From: DASRBN01 sp035294305
GTDB lineage: Bacteria > Chloroflexota > Ktedonobacteria > Ktedonobacterales > Ktedonobacteraceae
NCBI GenBank assembly: GCA_035294305.1
Contig: DATGLD010000051.1
Coordinates: 62,001-126,000 of the forward strand
Direction of reading: 5' to 3'
DNA length: 64,000 bases
Both the position numbers and the translations under genes were made by a program. Position 1 is the first letter of the stretch; every line of letters starts with the position of its first letter. Shown piece after piece: positions 42,211-51,030 of this stretch. The notes under the pieces are model-generated. The model was given only the letters and a program-made list of their open reading frames with translations, had not been told where the DNA came from and made no database searches.

Positions 42211-43365
42211 TTAACGAAGCTCGAAGCGCGCCTCGATGCGGCCAAAACTGATGATATCGCCATCTTTCAAAGGACGCGCTTCATATGGCGGTAAGATCTC
42301 ACCATTTAGGCGCGTCTTGTTCCGTGAGTTGCGGTCTTCGATCATCCAGGCACCCTGACGGCTGATCAGGCGCGCGTGCTGCCGTCCCACCGTCATCGTC
42401 TGATCCTCGACCTGAATATCCGGATGAATCTCGCGCTTGGGGTCCTCTCGGCCAACTAACATCTCCGCTCCGTTCAACAATACCGTCCTGTTGTTTGCTA
42501 TAAATACCAGGCGCGGCTGTGGAAGCGGAGCGGTGGTGCCCTGCTGGATGCGCTGGAGCGCCGCAATAAATTCGCGCGGCGCCTGGAAACGCTGGTTGGG
42601 GTCTTTCGCCATCGCTTTTTGGAAAAAGGCATCTAGCAGGGGTTTATCGGCATAAAAACGCTGGAGCGATGGCACCTCTTCTTGCTGATGCTTGATAATC
42701 ACTTCTACCGCCGTCCTGCCATCAAATGGAGGACGCCCGGTTAGCAACTCGAATAGCACGACTGCCAGCGAGTAGAGATCGGAGCGAATATCCGCGGTAT
42801 GGCTGCTCACAATTTGCTCCGGCGCACAGTAGTAGACCGTCCCCATAAACTTATCGGAATGGGTGATTGTTGGCATATCGCGCCCGCGTGATAATCCGAA
42901 ATCGACAAGCTTCACCACGCCCTTATTATTCACCAGGATATTCTGCGGCTTAAGGTCACGATGAATCACCCCATGCTTGTGCGCTGTATCCAGCCCCTCA
43001 GCTGCCTGCTGCACATAATTCAAAGCACGCTGTAGTTCCATTGGCCCCTGGTTAACCATATAGTACTTGAGATTTTGCCCATCAACATGGTTCATAATAA
43101 TGAAATAGATCTCTCTATCGTTGCCATAATCAACGATGCGCACGATATGCGGGTCATTCAATCGTTCCAAAATATAGGCCTCGCGCTTGAAACGCTCCAG
43201 CAGCTCACTATCTTCCGCAAAGCTGGTATGCAAGGTCTTTGCCGCGTACAGGTAGTTGGTTTGCAGGTCACGCACAATATAAACCGAACCGAAGCTGCCA
43301 CTCCCCCGTTCATCAAGGAATTTGTAACGGTTATTGATGATGCGCCCAATCATTGGATCGTTCAT
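42211..43365 (-). CDS. Ser/Thr protein kinase with C-terminal FHA domain
   Basis: A 384-residue Hanks-type kinase. The glycine loop is ERGSGSFGSVYIV and the invariant Lys is in YAAKTLH. The catalytic loop is HRDLKPQNIL and DFG is in VDFGLSR; the substrate loop APE is read as CAPEQ. A short linker (TTAPLPQPRL) leads to a phosphothreonine-binding FHA domain with GRQHARL and RNSRNKTRLNG. There is no membrane segment, so it acts in the cytoplasm. Targets are unknown; the FHA domain suggests binding of its own or partner phosphosites. GGAGTG precedes ATG 43365. Confidence 0.95.
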   Translation of the reverse strand: MNDPMIGRIINNRYKFLDERGSGSFGSVYIVRDLQTNYLYAAKTLHTSFAEDSELLERFKREAYILERLNDPHIVRIVDYGNDREIYFIIMNHVDGQNLKYYMVNQGPMELQRALNYVQQAAEGLDTAHKHGVIHRDLKPQNILVNNKGVVKLVDFGLSRGRDMPTITHSDKFMGTVYYCAPEQIVSSHTADIRSDLYSLAVVLFELLTGRPPFDGRTAVEVIIKHQQEEVPSLQRFYADKPLLDAFFQKAMAKDPNQRFQAPREFIAALQRIQQGTTAPLPQPRLVFIANNRTVLLNGAEMLVGREDPKREIHPDIQVEDQTMTVGRQHARLISRQGAWMIEDRNSRNKTRLNGEILPPYEARPLKDGDIISFGRIEARFELR

Positions 43366-43422
43366 GTTCTACACTCCTACTCCTCGTACAAAGCTTCCGG
43401 CCAAGCGAAGCAATGGCCCTTA

Positions 43423-44844
43423 CTATGAACGCGCTGGCAGCGGGTTTTGCGTATGCCAATCCGTCAATTGCTGGTAGGCATGAGCGATGCGTAAGATCAT
43501 CAATTCTTCAAACGGCTTGCCTACAAGCTGCAAGCCAACGGGCATACCAGCCGGTGAGAAACCACAGGGCAGCGAGATCGCAGGCAAGCCCGCAAGATTA
43601 AAAGGCATCGTTAGCCTCAAGAGCGCCGCAGCCGCATTTTCAGTCATCCCATCGATGCAAATATCCTGGTCAATTTGCGCAGCCGCTATGGCCGGCATTG
43701 GGATGGTAGGAAGTATCAATGCATCAACCGCATGCATTGCCGCTCTCAAGCTACTGGAAAAAGCTCGCCGCGCTTGCTGCGCTTGCAGGTAATCGACCGC
43801 GGTAACTTTCTGCCCCGCCAGCAAGTGCGAGCGTGTTACCTCGCCATAATCCTGGATACGTTCCGCCAGCCAGCCTTTCTGCATATGGGCCAGCGACGCC
43901 TCCGGCATCTGAATGGTGCGATACGCTTTCAGCGTTGGATGCTGCATATCGACATTCACTACCTCAGCGCCCTCTTCTTTCAACACCAGCAATGCCCCCT
44001 GCCACGCAGCCCGCACTGCTGCATCGAGCGGGGCGACAAACGCATCGGGTGGCACGCCTAGCCGTAATCCCTGCAATGCAAGCGCTCCTCGTCCCTCGGG
44101 CCCCGTAATCAAACTGGCGCCGGCCCTGACCGGCGGACCCGAAACACTATTGGGGTCGCGCGGATCATACCCGGCAATGGCATCAAACAGGAGCGCGCAA
44201 TCCTCCGCGCTCCGGCCCATCGGCCCGACATGATCCAGTGACCAGCTTAAAGGAATCACTCCATAGCAACTCACGCGCCCATAAGTCGGTTTCAGCCCTG
44301 TCACACCGCAACAGGCCGCCGGTATGCGAATCGATCCGCCCGTATCGCTCCCCAGCGCACCCAGGCACATATTCGCCGCTAACGCTGCAGCCGAGCCTCC
44401 ACTCGAACCACCGGGAATGCGCGACAAATCCCAGGGATTGCGCGTTGGCGGTGTATACGTCCCATACGCAAACTCATGCGTATTCGTTTTCCCAATTATA
44501 ATAGCGCCGGCCTTGCGCAGCAACTCGACCACTGTGGCATCCCCACGCGCAATATTGTTCGCCAGCACCTTCGACCCGGCCGTCAGGCGCACATCCTTCA
44601 CTGCGATCAGGTCCTTTACCGCGATAGGTATGCCATGCAGCGGGCCACGATATAGGCCGGTGCGCAATTCGCGTTCCGCTCGCTCAGCATCAGCCAGCGC
44701 CTGCTCGCGCATCACGGTAACGTAGGCATGTATCTCTTTGTCGAGCGCATCAATGCGTTCAAGCGTTTCAAGCGCCAGTTCAGCAGGAGTGATGATACCT
44801 GAATGTATCTCTTCAGCGGCTTCGCGTATGGAAGTGTAAGACAT
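43423..44844 (-). CDS. Amidase-signature family enzyme (GatA/AmiE-like amidase)
   Basis: ATG 44844 (MSYTSIREAAEEI) gives 473 residues. The Ser-cisSer-Lys triad is visible: Lys in AVKDLIAVKD, cis-Ser in GGSSGGSAAA and the nucleophile Ser in GSDTGGSIRIPAACCG. The rest matches the family to the C-terminal LPCGFSPAGMPVGLQLVGKPFEE. Such enzymes hydrolyse amides in the cytoplasm. GatA, the tRNA amidotransferase subunit, shares this fold, but gatB and gatC are not adjacent, so a stand-alone amidase is likelier. GAGGG lies upstream. Confidence 0.88.
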   Translation of the reverse strand: MSYTSIREAAEEIHSGIITPAELALETLERIDALDKEIHAYVTVMREQALADAERAERELRTGLYRGPLHGIPIAVKDLIAVKDVRLTAGSKVLANNIARGDATVVELLRKAGAIIIGKTNTHEFAYGTYTPPTRNPWDLSRIPGGSSGGSAAALAANMCLGALGSDTGGSIRIPAACCGVTGLKPTYGRVSCYGVIPLSWSLDHVGPMGRSAEDCALLFDAIAGYDPRDPNSVSGPPVRAGASLITGPEGRGALALQGLRLGVPPDAFVAPLDAAVRAAWQGALLVLKEEGAEVVNVDMQHPTLKAYRTIQMPEASLAHMQKGWLAERIQDYGEVTRSHLLAGQKVTAVDYLQAQQARRAFSSSLRAAMHAVDALILPTIPMPAIAAAQIDQDICIDGMTENAAAALLRLTMPFNLAGLPAISLPCGFSPAGMPVGLQLVGKPFEELMILRIAHAYQQLTDWHTQNPLPARS

Positions 44845-44961
44845 GTGTATACTTTTCCCTCGTTCGGTTGTAAACAATTGGGGCCGTATCACCAGAAACA
44901 ACAAAATATTTCATCTTTCGACATCATTTTATCAGATTCACGATGTTTGTGGAAAAGTCGG

Positions 44962-45201
44962 CTATTCCTGCCCAGAGTATGCCTTTGATTTAAAATCACG
45001 CCACTCTTCATCTGTCAGGCCTAACGCCTTTTTCAGCCACGCCAGTCCTTTGTCGGTCAGTTCCTCTTCTGCCTGGTAGCAGTGCTGCCCAATTTCCTGT
45101 ACTTTCAGGATGTACTGGACGAGCGTGGGCTCATCTTTTCCCACCAGTTGTTTGAGCGCGTCCAGATCGCTAGTCAGAATGGCTTTCCATTCACTAAGCA
45201 T
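44962..45201 (-). CDS. Small helical protein of unknown function
   Basis: ATG 45201 (MLSEWKAILTSDLDALKQL) has GGAAGAGGG upstream and gives 79 residues, almost all helical and acidic. A repeated helix pattern (LTDKGLAWLKKALGLTDEEWRDF) suggests a small helix bundle. No motif is recognised. It stands alone, divergent from the MarR operon and following the amidase gene in direction. Confidence 0.55.
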   Translation of the reverse strand: MLSEWKAILTSDLDALKQLVGKDEPTLVQYILKVQEIGQHCYQAEEELTDKGLAWLKKALGLTDEEWRDFKSKAYSGQE

Positions 45202-45315
45202 TCCAACCCTCTTCCTGCTGCTTCTCCAGCACAAACACTATATTCGGGATCAGGTCTATCATCCTCCATACTAGGTAAACGAAAACAGGCAACAAAGGAA
45301 AACATTGTTAACAAC

Positions 45316-45368
45316 TTGAATAGAGCATTTGCAGCATGGTATAATTCATTTAGTTAGATCATCTAAAT
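45316..45368 (+). promoter_or_regulatory. Promoter and inverted-repeat operator of the MarR operon
   Basis: TTGAAT (45316-45321), 18 bases, TATAAT (45340-45345). Immediately downstream ATTTAG-9-CTAAAT (45348-45368) covers the expected start site, a typical position for MarR autorepression. Confidence 0.65.
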
Positions 45369-45394
45369 ACTTGTTGATCAAAGGAGCTGTTTTT

Positions 45395-45850
45395 ATGGCT
45401 ACTGAGCGATTAGTGGAAGATCTTTTGACGCTCTGGCATCACCTGCGCAACCTCTCCAATCCGGTCAGGCGGGCCGAGATGACGCCGGAACAGTACTGGC
45501 TGTTGCGTTTGCTTAACCGTCGCGGGCCGCTGAACATCAGCGAGCTTGCCAATGAACTGGGCATCGCCATCAGTTCGGCGACCGTGTCGTGTAAGCGGCT
45601 GGAGAGGGCAGGATTGCTGACACGCGAACGGCAGTCTGATGATGAACGCGTCGTGCGCGTGGCCTTGACCGAACAGGGGCTTGCCCAGATCGATGCGTGG
45701 AGACAGCGCAAGCGCGAGGCGCTCACGTACTGGTTAAGTGTGCTTAATGAGCAAGAACAAAAGACGCTACAGAGTTTAATTGAGCGCGTGCTGGAAGCTG
45801 CCGGTTCGCGCTCGTTTGAGGAAATTCAAGAGAATGACAGCAATCATTGA
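45395..45850 (+). CDS. MarR-family transcriptional regulator
   Basis: ATG 45395 (MATERLVEDLL) follows AAAGGAG; the longer frame upstream has no support. The 151-residue protein has the MarR winged helix: YWLLRLLNRRGPLNISELANELGIA, recognition helix SSATVSCKRLERAGLLTRE and wing RQSDDERVVRVALTEQG. It should dimerise and repress, releasing DNA when ligand binds. It overlaps the following ABC ATPase gene by 17 bases, so it regulates a DrrAB-type exporter and probably itself. Confidence 0.92.
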   Translation: MATERLVEDLLTLWHHLRNLSNPVRRAEMTPEQYWLLRLLNRRGPLNISELANELGIAISSATVSCKRLERAGLLTRERQSDDERVVRVALTEQGLAQIDAWRQRKREALTYWLSVLNEQEQKTLQSLIERVLEAAGSRSFEEIQENDSNH

Positions 45851-46634
45851 AGTACGCAATCTCGTACGGCGCTTTGGTGAATATACGGCCGTTAACAACG
45901 CCAGCTTCGATGTTGAAAAAGGCGAGGTCTTTGGCCTGCTGGGGCCAAACGGGGCCGGGAAAAGCACGACCATCAAGATGCTGACAACGCTGTTGCCTCC
46001 GACATCAGGCAACGCGTCTGTGGCTGGTTTTGATATCATTCACCAGAAAGCGGATGTGCGTCGCAGTATCGGCTATGTGCCGCAGGCGCTCTCGGCGGAT
46101 GGCAATCTGACGGGCTACGAAAACTTGCTGCTCTTCGCGGGACTCTACGATATCCCGCGCGGCATGCAGAAAGCGCGGGTGCGCGATGCGCTGGCCTTTG
46201 TCGGCCTTTCGGATGCCGCCGACAAACTGGTGCAGCACTATTCCGGCGGCATGATCCGGCGGCTGGAAGTTGCGCAATCCTTATTGCACCAGCCGCGCGT
46301 GCTGTTCCTCGATGAGCCGACGGTTGGATTGGACCCCGTAGCTCGCCAGGCCATCTGGGATCATCTCACGCGCCTGCGCGACGAGACCGATATGACCATT
46401 TTCTTAACTACTCACTCGATGGAGGAGGCCGACAGCCTTTGCACTCGTGTTGGCATCATGCATCGTGGCAGTATCGTCGCGCTGGACACACCCGATCATC
46501 TCAAAGCCGCGGTAGGCGGCGAGCATACCACACTGAGCGACGTGTTTGTCCATTACGCAGGCGATGCCCTGGAATCTGGAGGAAATTTCCGTGAAACTGC
46601 AAGAGCCCGCCGCACAGCCCGGCGACTTGGATAA
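45834..46634 (+). CDS. ABC transporter ATP-binding protein (DrrA type)
   Basis: ATG 45834 (MTAIIEVRNLVRRFGEY) lies inside the end of the MarR gene with AGGAAA upstream. The 266-residue ATPase has Walker [10 protein letters not shown], signature HYSGGMIRR and Walker B LFLDEPTVGLD, followed by TTHSMEEA. The C terminus matches the drug-exporter DrrA group. Together with the next permease it forms a complete multidrug or antibiotic exporter controlled by MarR. Confidence 0.93.
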   Translation: MTAIIEVRNLVRRFGEYTAVNNASFDVEKGEVFGLLGPNGAGKSTTIKMLTTLLPPTSGNASVAGFDIIHQKADVRRSIGYVPQALSADGNLTGYENLLLFAGLYDIPRGMQKARVRDALAFVGLSDAADKLVQHYSGGMIRRLEVAQSLLHQPRVLFLDEPTVGLDPVARQAIWDHLTRLRDETDMTIFLTTHSMEEADSLCTRVGIMHRGSIVALDTPDHLKAAVGGEHTTLSDVFVHYAGDALESGGNFRETARARRTARRLG

Positions 46635-47451
46635 TAGCATAGCAATAGCGCAGCCGCGCCAGATTTCTCCCGCCTGGGAGATTCTCAACTTCTTCAGGAA
46701 GACGATGATAATCGCATCGTGGGAAGTCCGCAAACTGCGACACGACCCGACCGACATATTCACACGCTCGGTGCAGCCCGTGCTGTGGTTGTTGATCTTC
46801 GGAGAAGTCTTCGCGCGCATCCGCGCCATTCCGACTGGGCAGACGAGCTATCTCGACTTCCTGGCGCCGGGCATCCTCTCGCAGAGCGTGCTGTTCATCG
46901 CCATCTTTTACGGCATTACTATCATCTGGGAGCGCGATCTGGGTGTCATCAACAAGTTTCTGGTCAGTCCGACGCCCCGCCTGGCCCTGGTACTGGGAAA
47001 GGCGCTCTCGGCAGGCGCGCGTGCCCTGCCACAGGCCATTGTGATCTACATCCTGGCGGCCATCCTGCGCGTCAATTTAAACTGGAATCCGCTCGATTTG
47101 CTGGGCGTGCTGCTCATCATCGTCCTGGGCGCGGCCTGTTTCTCCACCTTCTCGATGATTATCGCCTGCCTGCTAAAGACACGCGACCGCGTCATGGGCA
47201 TCGGCCAGGTCATGACCATGCCGCTATTCTTCGCCAGCAACGCGATCTATCCGGTTGCAATCATGCCCGGCTGGCTGCAAGTCATCGCCCGTATTAACCC
47301 CCTGACCTACGTGGTCGATGGTGTCCGCGCTATGATGCTGGCAGGCGGCACCAGCGAGTCGGGGATAGGGACCGATATTATGGTTCTGCTGATCATTACG
47401 GCTGTGCTGGCCCTCATCTGCGGGCGGCTGTATCCGCGCATTGTGCAGTGA
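46591..47451 (+). CDS. ABC-2 type exporter permease (DrrB type)
   Basis: GTG 46591 (MKLQEPAAQPGD) has GGAGG seven bases upstream and overlaps the ATPase gene by 44 bases. The 286-residue product has six transmembrane segments beginning at PVLWLLIFGEVFARI, with the ABC-2 signature region NPLTYVVDGVRAMMLAG near the end. A cytoplasmic N-terminal leader of about 45 residues is usual for DrrB. It ends three bases before a run leading to a 60-base palindrome, the likely transcript end. Confidence 0.92.
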   Translation: MKLQEPAAQPGDLDNSIAIAQPRQISPAWEILNFFRKTMIIASWEVRKLRHDPTDIFTRSVQPVLWLLIFGEVFARIRAIPTGQTSYLDFLAPGILSQSVLFIAIFYGITIIWERDLGVINKFLVSPTPRLALVLGKALSAGARALPQAIVIYILAAILRVNLNWNPLDLLGVLLIIVLGAACFSTFSMIIACLLKTRDRVMGIGQVMTMPLFFASNAIYPVAIMPGWLQVIARINPLTYVVDGVRAMMLAGGTSESGIGTDIMVLLIITAVLALICGRLYPRIVQ

Positions 47452-47483
47452 GCAGAGCCTATCAATCACTCTTTGCAGTAATT

Positions 47484-47543
47484 TTTTTCATGAAGTTCAT
47501 CGACACTTTCTTCGAAGAAAGTGTCGATGAACTTCATGAAAAA
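47484..47543. terminator. 60-base perfect palindrome downstream of the exporter operon
   Basis: A 30-base arm (47484-47513, TTTTTCATGAAGTTCATCG...) is mirrored exactly, without spacer, by 47514-47543. The centre is TTCGAA and the outer ends are T5 and A5. It can fold into an uninterrupted hairpin with U-tract in either direction. Confidence 0.75.
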
Positions 47544-47657
47544 TACTATTATAAGGGTATCATGATAGCCAACTTTTGAATTATATCCCATGTATGGTTG
47601 GAATTATATGAAGAGCTATACGTAATAACAGTCTATAATCCGCTGATATCCATGCTT

Positions 47658-47783
47658 CTATGGTATCGCTTTTAGAACTTCATGGGCAATGTGAAACCGA
47701 TCTAAATTGTTGTCATCTCGTCCTAGCGTTATTTCTAGTTCATCAGGAGGTATATCAGATACGGCCTCTCTTGCGTCTCCCAT
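47658..47783 (-). pseudogene. Short coding-like fragment
   Basis: ATG 47783 opens a frame of 41 codons (MGDAREAVSDIPPDELEITLG ... RFHIAHEVLKAIP) with amphipathic, coding-like composition. A few coding-like residues (FHTRAYHKW) precede the ATG back to a stop. No ribosome site or family match is seen. It may be the 3' remnant of a lost gene. Confidence 0.35.
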
Positions 47784-47854
47784 CCATTTGTGATAAGCTC
47801 TTGTATGGAATATGGGACTTTACCTGACACAATCGGGAAGTATCCATTACCCAT

Positions 47855-47942
47855 GTCATTCTGAGCTCAGCGAAGAATCTCTGCCTCCCTTCGTTCAGTC
47901 GAACCGTTGCATCTGATCTGGCAGAGTTATGGGTAATCACCA
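47855..47942 (-). repeat. TCGC-loop repeat with flanking module
   Basis: ATTCT-GAGCTCAGCGA-AGAAT shows the 11-base loop (inverse TCGCTGAGCTC) of the hairpins at 18041 and 27926. The flank to ATGGGTAATCACCAG recurs in shortened form at 41631-41695. Confidence 0.5.
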
Positions 47943-47989
47943 GGTACCTTCGTCTTGTTTTTTCTAGCTCACTATAGAGATAATTGCCT

Positions 47990-48802
47990 ATGCACTACAA
48001 CATGGGGGAATATTACGAGCGCGCCAGCGACTATGACCTGGAATATTCGAGCCAATCGGAGCAGGATGTTCCTTTCTGGTGCGAACTCGTCATGCGCTAC
48101 ACCCCCCGGCGCGTCCTTGAACTGGCCTGCGGCAGCGGGCGCATCGGTCTCGAATTGCTGCACAGTCCCGGCGACTTCCTGCTCGAAGGCCTCGACATCT
48201 CACCCGAAATGCTCAATGCCTATCGCCGCAAGCTGGCACGCGAACCAGAATCCATCCAGCAGCGCGTCACACTGCACGAAGCCGATATGGCCGAGTATGA
48301 ACTCGAACACAAAGGCGATTTTGACCTGATCTTTTTGCCGTTTAATTCTGTTACGCATCTCTATGAAATCGAACAGCAGCTTGACACCTTCAAAAACACG
48401 TATGACCATCTCTTGCCTGGAGGCCGCTTCGTCGTCGATACATTCCTGCCCGACATCGACTACCTCAGTGACGCGCTGAACCGCCCCTCGCATGTCTACC
48501 TGGAAGACGAGATTGAATCTGGCGATAACGAATTTACTATGCTGCTCTATACCAGTCGCAAATATGACCCGTTTGAACAATTGCAGCACATCCTCTGGAC
48601 ACACGAAAAATTCTTTGCAACGGGAGAAAACGAACGCTACCTGACCAGACTCGACATGCACGTCTTCTTCCCGCGCGAACTGCAACTGCTCTTTCTTGCC
48701 ACCGGCTTCAGCATCGAGGCCATCTACGGCGGCTATGATTGGAAGCCCTTTGGCAAGGGGGCGAGGCAGATTGTAGTGGGAAAGAAAGATTTTACACCGT
48801 AA
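47990..48802 (+). CDS. Class I SAM-dependent methyltransferase
   Basis: ATG 47990 (MHYNMGEYYERASDYDLEY) has AGAGATAA upstream. The 270-residue protein shows motif I VLELACGSGRIGLE, motif II LEGLDISPEMLNAYRRK, motif III VTLHEADMAEYE and the strand LIFLPFNSVTHLYE, a pattern seen in small-molecule methyltransferases. Its last residues (GKKDFTP) are followed at once, in another frame, by a beta-helix gene fragment, so the original downstream sequence has been replaced. Substrate unknown. Confidence 0.85.
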   Translation: MHYNMGEYYERASDYDLEYSSQSEQDVPFWCELVMRYTPRRVLELACGSGRIGLELLHSPGDFLLEGLDISPEMLNAYRRKLAREPESIQQRVTLHEADMAEYELEHKGDFDLIFLPFNSVTHLYEIEQQLDTFKNTYDHLLPGGRFVVDTFLPDIDYLSDALNRPSHVYLEDEIESGDNEFTMLLYTSRKYDPFEQLQHILWTHEKFFATGENERYLTRLDMHVFFPRELQLLFLATGFSIEAIYGGYDWKPFGKGARQIVVGKKDFTP

Positions 48803-49273
48803 GCGGCACCGCGACCATCACCAATGGCAGTGTTACCAACAATCGGGCCTCCGCTCCGGGTGGCTATAGCGATGGTGGCGGTTTCTACAACGATGGCACA
48901 GTGAGCTTCAGCGCCAGCAACATTGCCAAAAACTCGGCCCCTGGTAATGGCGGCGGCCTCTTCAATGCCGACTCCGGTGGCTCCGGGACGGTGAGCATCA
49001 GCAACAGCACCATTGTTTGCAACTCGGCTAGCGACAAGGGTGGCGGCGGCCTCTTCAACATTGACGATCACGGCAAGACGGTAATGAACATCAGCAACAG
49101 CACGATTGCCAGCAACTCGGGCGGAGGCGGCGGGGGCCTCTACAATGAGTACGATCAAAAAGTAAGCATCGGGGGGACTATCGTAGCCAACAGATTGCGG
49201 CAATTACGATGGCCCTATCACCGGCCAGGGCGGCAGCCAGGTGAGCAAAACCGTCACCATCAAGGTCTTCTAA
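48800..49273 (+). pseudogene. Right-handed beta-helix (Pmp-like) surface protein fragment
   Basis: The sequence after the methyltransferase stop reads as tandem Gly/Asn/Ser repeats typical of parallel beta-helix surface proteins: TNNRASAPGGYSDGGGFYND, NIAKNSAPGNGGGLFN, STIVCNSASDKGGGGLFN, STIASNSGGG. One frameshift near 49190 moves the end (TDCGNYDGPITGQGGS...TVTIKVF) to a stop at 49271-49273. No start codon, signal peptide or ribosome site of its own is visible, so it is the 3' end of a lost gene. Confidence 0.65.
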
Positions 49274-49450
49274 CAGCCTGAAACAGAAGCCGGCTGGTCT
49301 CTGTCCCGGCTTCTAATTCATCTATACGATGATCTACTTGATCGATACGGCGGTCGATCTTCTCGCCTAAGCGTGTTTCGCTGGCATAAACGGTTGCGCT
49401 AACCTCTTCTCGCAGTAGCACACGTAGAGCCGCAAGCCCCCGTTTGTCAT
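49260..49450 (-). pseudogene. Small coiled-coil protein with probable single-base deletion
   Basis: ATG 49450 follows GGAG. The frame switches within a run of five G bases a few codons later. With six Gs the product would be about 62 residues: AALRVLLREEVSATVYASE, then LGEKIDRRIDQVDHRIDEL, a regular heptad coiled coil, then an end at 49260. As sequenced, translation stops after 27 codons. It overlaps the end of the beta-helix fragment on the other strand. A real frameshift, programmed slippage or an error in the G run are all possible. Confidence 0.4.
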
Positions 49451-49666
49451 GTTTTACTCCTCAATGAGTGATGAGCGGAGTATACCATAGATATGAGCGA
49501 TTTTCAATGCTATAAACTCCTGTATTTTTCCTGGTTGACGCCCACTCGCCAAAGGTGCTAAAATATATCCTAGTGAACAGGTCGGATTAATTTGGCGCTG
49601 CTTAGTCATAGATAGCTGCCGGTTATTCGAGGCGGCAATCCAGGCACGACGAGAAGGGAGAAGAGC
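49274..49666. other. Region upstream of the suf cluster
   Basis: Apart from the minus-strand coiled-coil frame above, this stretch holds the promoter at 49535-49564 and an untranslated leader of about 95 bases before the Rrf2 gene. No riboswitch or further gene was recognised. Confidence 0.4.
49535..49564 (+). promoter_or_regulatory. Promoter of the Rrf2-suf cluster
   Basis: TTGACG (49535-49540), 18 bases, TAAAAT (49559-49564). No clear IscR/SufR palindrome was identified, but the leader TTGGCGCTGCTTAGTC region could hold one. Confidence 0.6.
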
Positions 49667-50182
49667 ATGTGGTTACAAGTTTCTACAAAAGGCGAATATG
49701 GTGTGCGTATCATGGCTCATCTCGCTCGTCATTACGGCGGGCGCCCGCGCTCGCTTACCGATATTGCGCAGGCCGAGATGCTGCCCCTGGCCTATCTTGA
49801 GCAACTGGTCAAGCTGCTGCGTGAGGCCAACCCGCCGCTGGTTACGAGTACACGCGGCGCGCATGGCGGCTATCGCTTGAGCCGCAACCCGGCAGATATT
49901 ACGATGGGAGAAATCCTGCGCATCCTGGAGGGGCCGATTGCCCCCATGATCTGCGCGACCGAAGGCGAAATGACCGAGATTTGCGGCTTCCTTGACTCGT
50001 GCCGCATCAAATATTTGTGGGCCAAAGTGCGCGACGCTGTCGCTCACACCATCGATACCATGACACTGGCCGAATTGGTAGGCTCATCCGATCAAGAGCA
50101 AGAGAAAGTGAATCCAGTTCCCACAACGTCCCAATTCATCGCTATCTCTGATATTCGTGTGGCTCATCCGTCCACAAACTAA
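49667..50182 (+). CDS. Rrf2-family Fe-S regulator (IscR/SufR-like)
   Basis: A 171-residue winged-helix regulator: KGEYGVRIMAHLARHYG, recognition region PLAYLEQLVKLLREA, wing STRGAHGGYRLSRNP. Three cysteines (ICATEGEMTEICGFLDSC, spacing x9 and x5) sit where IscR-type proteins bind a [2Fe-2S] cluster. AAGGGAGAAG precedes ATG 49667. Its position before sufC implies control of Fe-S assembly by cluster status. The C-terminal 35 residues are polar and unlike IscR. Confidence 0.9.
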   Translation: MWLQVSTKGEYGVRIMAHLARHYGGRPRSLTDIAQAEMLPLAYLEQLVKLLREANPPLVTSTRGAHGGYRLSRNPADITMGEILRILEGPIAPMICATEGEMTEICGFLDSCRIKYLWAKVRDAVAHTIDTMTLAELVGSSDQEQEKVNPVPTTSQFIAISDIRVAHPSTN

Positions 50183-50205
50183 TACAAGGAGGAACTCTTT
50201 CCTAA

Positions 50206-51030
50206 ATGGCTTCAGAACTTATTATTAAAAACCTTCATGCTAATATCGAAGGCAAACCGATCTTACGTGGTGTTGACCTGACCGTCAGGCAGGGAGAAGT
50301 CCACGCCTTAATGGGGCCCAATGGTTCCGGCAAAAGCACACTCGCCAACGTCATCATGGGCAACCCGAAATATGAAGTGACCGAGGGTGAAATCTGGTTC
50401 AAAGGCGAAAATATTCTTGAGTATTCACCAGACCGCCGCGCTCGTATGCGCCTCTTCCTGGCGTTCCAGTATCCCATGTCCATTCCGGGTGTCAGCGTGG
50501 CCAATTTCCTGCGCCGCTCGCTTGAGGCTGTGCGCGAAGGCAACAAACCACTGGAAGAAGGCGAAAATCCCAGTGGCAAAGCTACCAAACGCAAGAGCAT
50601 TCCGCCCGGCGAGTTCCGCAAATTGCTGCAAGAAAAGATGCGCCTGTTGCGTGTAGACAACAGCTTCATCAACCGTTCCATCAACGACGGCTTCTCCGGT
50701 GGCGAAAAGAAACGCGCCGAGATTCTCCAGATGGCGCTGCTCGAGCCGGAAATCGCGCTGATGGACGAGACGGACTCCGGCCTGGATATCGATGCCCTCA
50801 AGATCGTCTCCGAAAGTGTCAATGCCCTGCGCGGCCCCAACCTGGGCATCCTGCTCATCACGCACTACCAGCGCATACTGGACTATATCGTCCCAGATTT
50901 TGTACACGTCATGTACGATGGGCGCATCGTTCTCTCCGGCGGGAAGGAACTGGCCACCGAACTCGAAAAGAAGGGGTACGAATGGCTGCGGCCCATGGAC
51001 GAAGAGAATGGGGTGACGGTCAATGGCTAA
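50206..51030 (+). CDS. sufC: Fe-S cluster assembly ATPase SufC
   Basis: A 274-residue soluble ABC-type ATPase that drives conformational change in the SufBCD scaffold. Walker A is GPNGSGKST, the signature is GFSGGEKKR and Walker B is [12 protein letters not shown], the last being the SufC-specific form. The Q-loop [12 protein letters not shown] and a longer insert after [16 protein letters not shown] are visible; relatives often have a shorter insert. AAGGAGG precedes ATG 50206. The next gene starts before the SufC stop (eight-base overlap). Confidence 0.96.
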   Translation: MASELIIKNLHANIEGKPILRGVDLTVRQGEVHALMGPNGSGKSTLANVIMGNPKYEVTEGEIWFKGENILEYSPDRRARMRLFLAFQYPMSIPGVSVANFLRRSLEAVREGNKPLEEGENPSGKATKRKSIPPGEFRKLLQEKMRLLRVDNSFINRSINDGFSGGEKKRAEILQMALLEPEIALMDETDSGLDIDALKIVSESVNALRGPNLGILLITHYQRILDYIVPDFVHVMYDGRIVLSGGKELATELEKKGYEWLRPMDEENGVTVNG

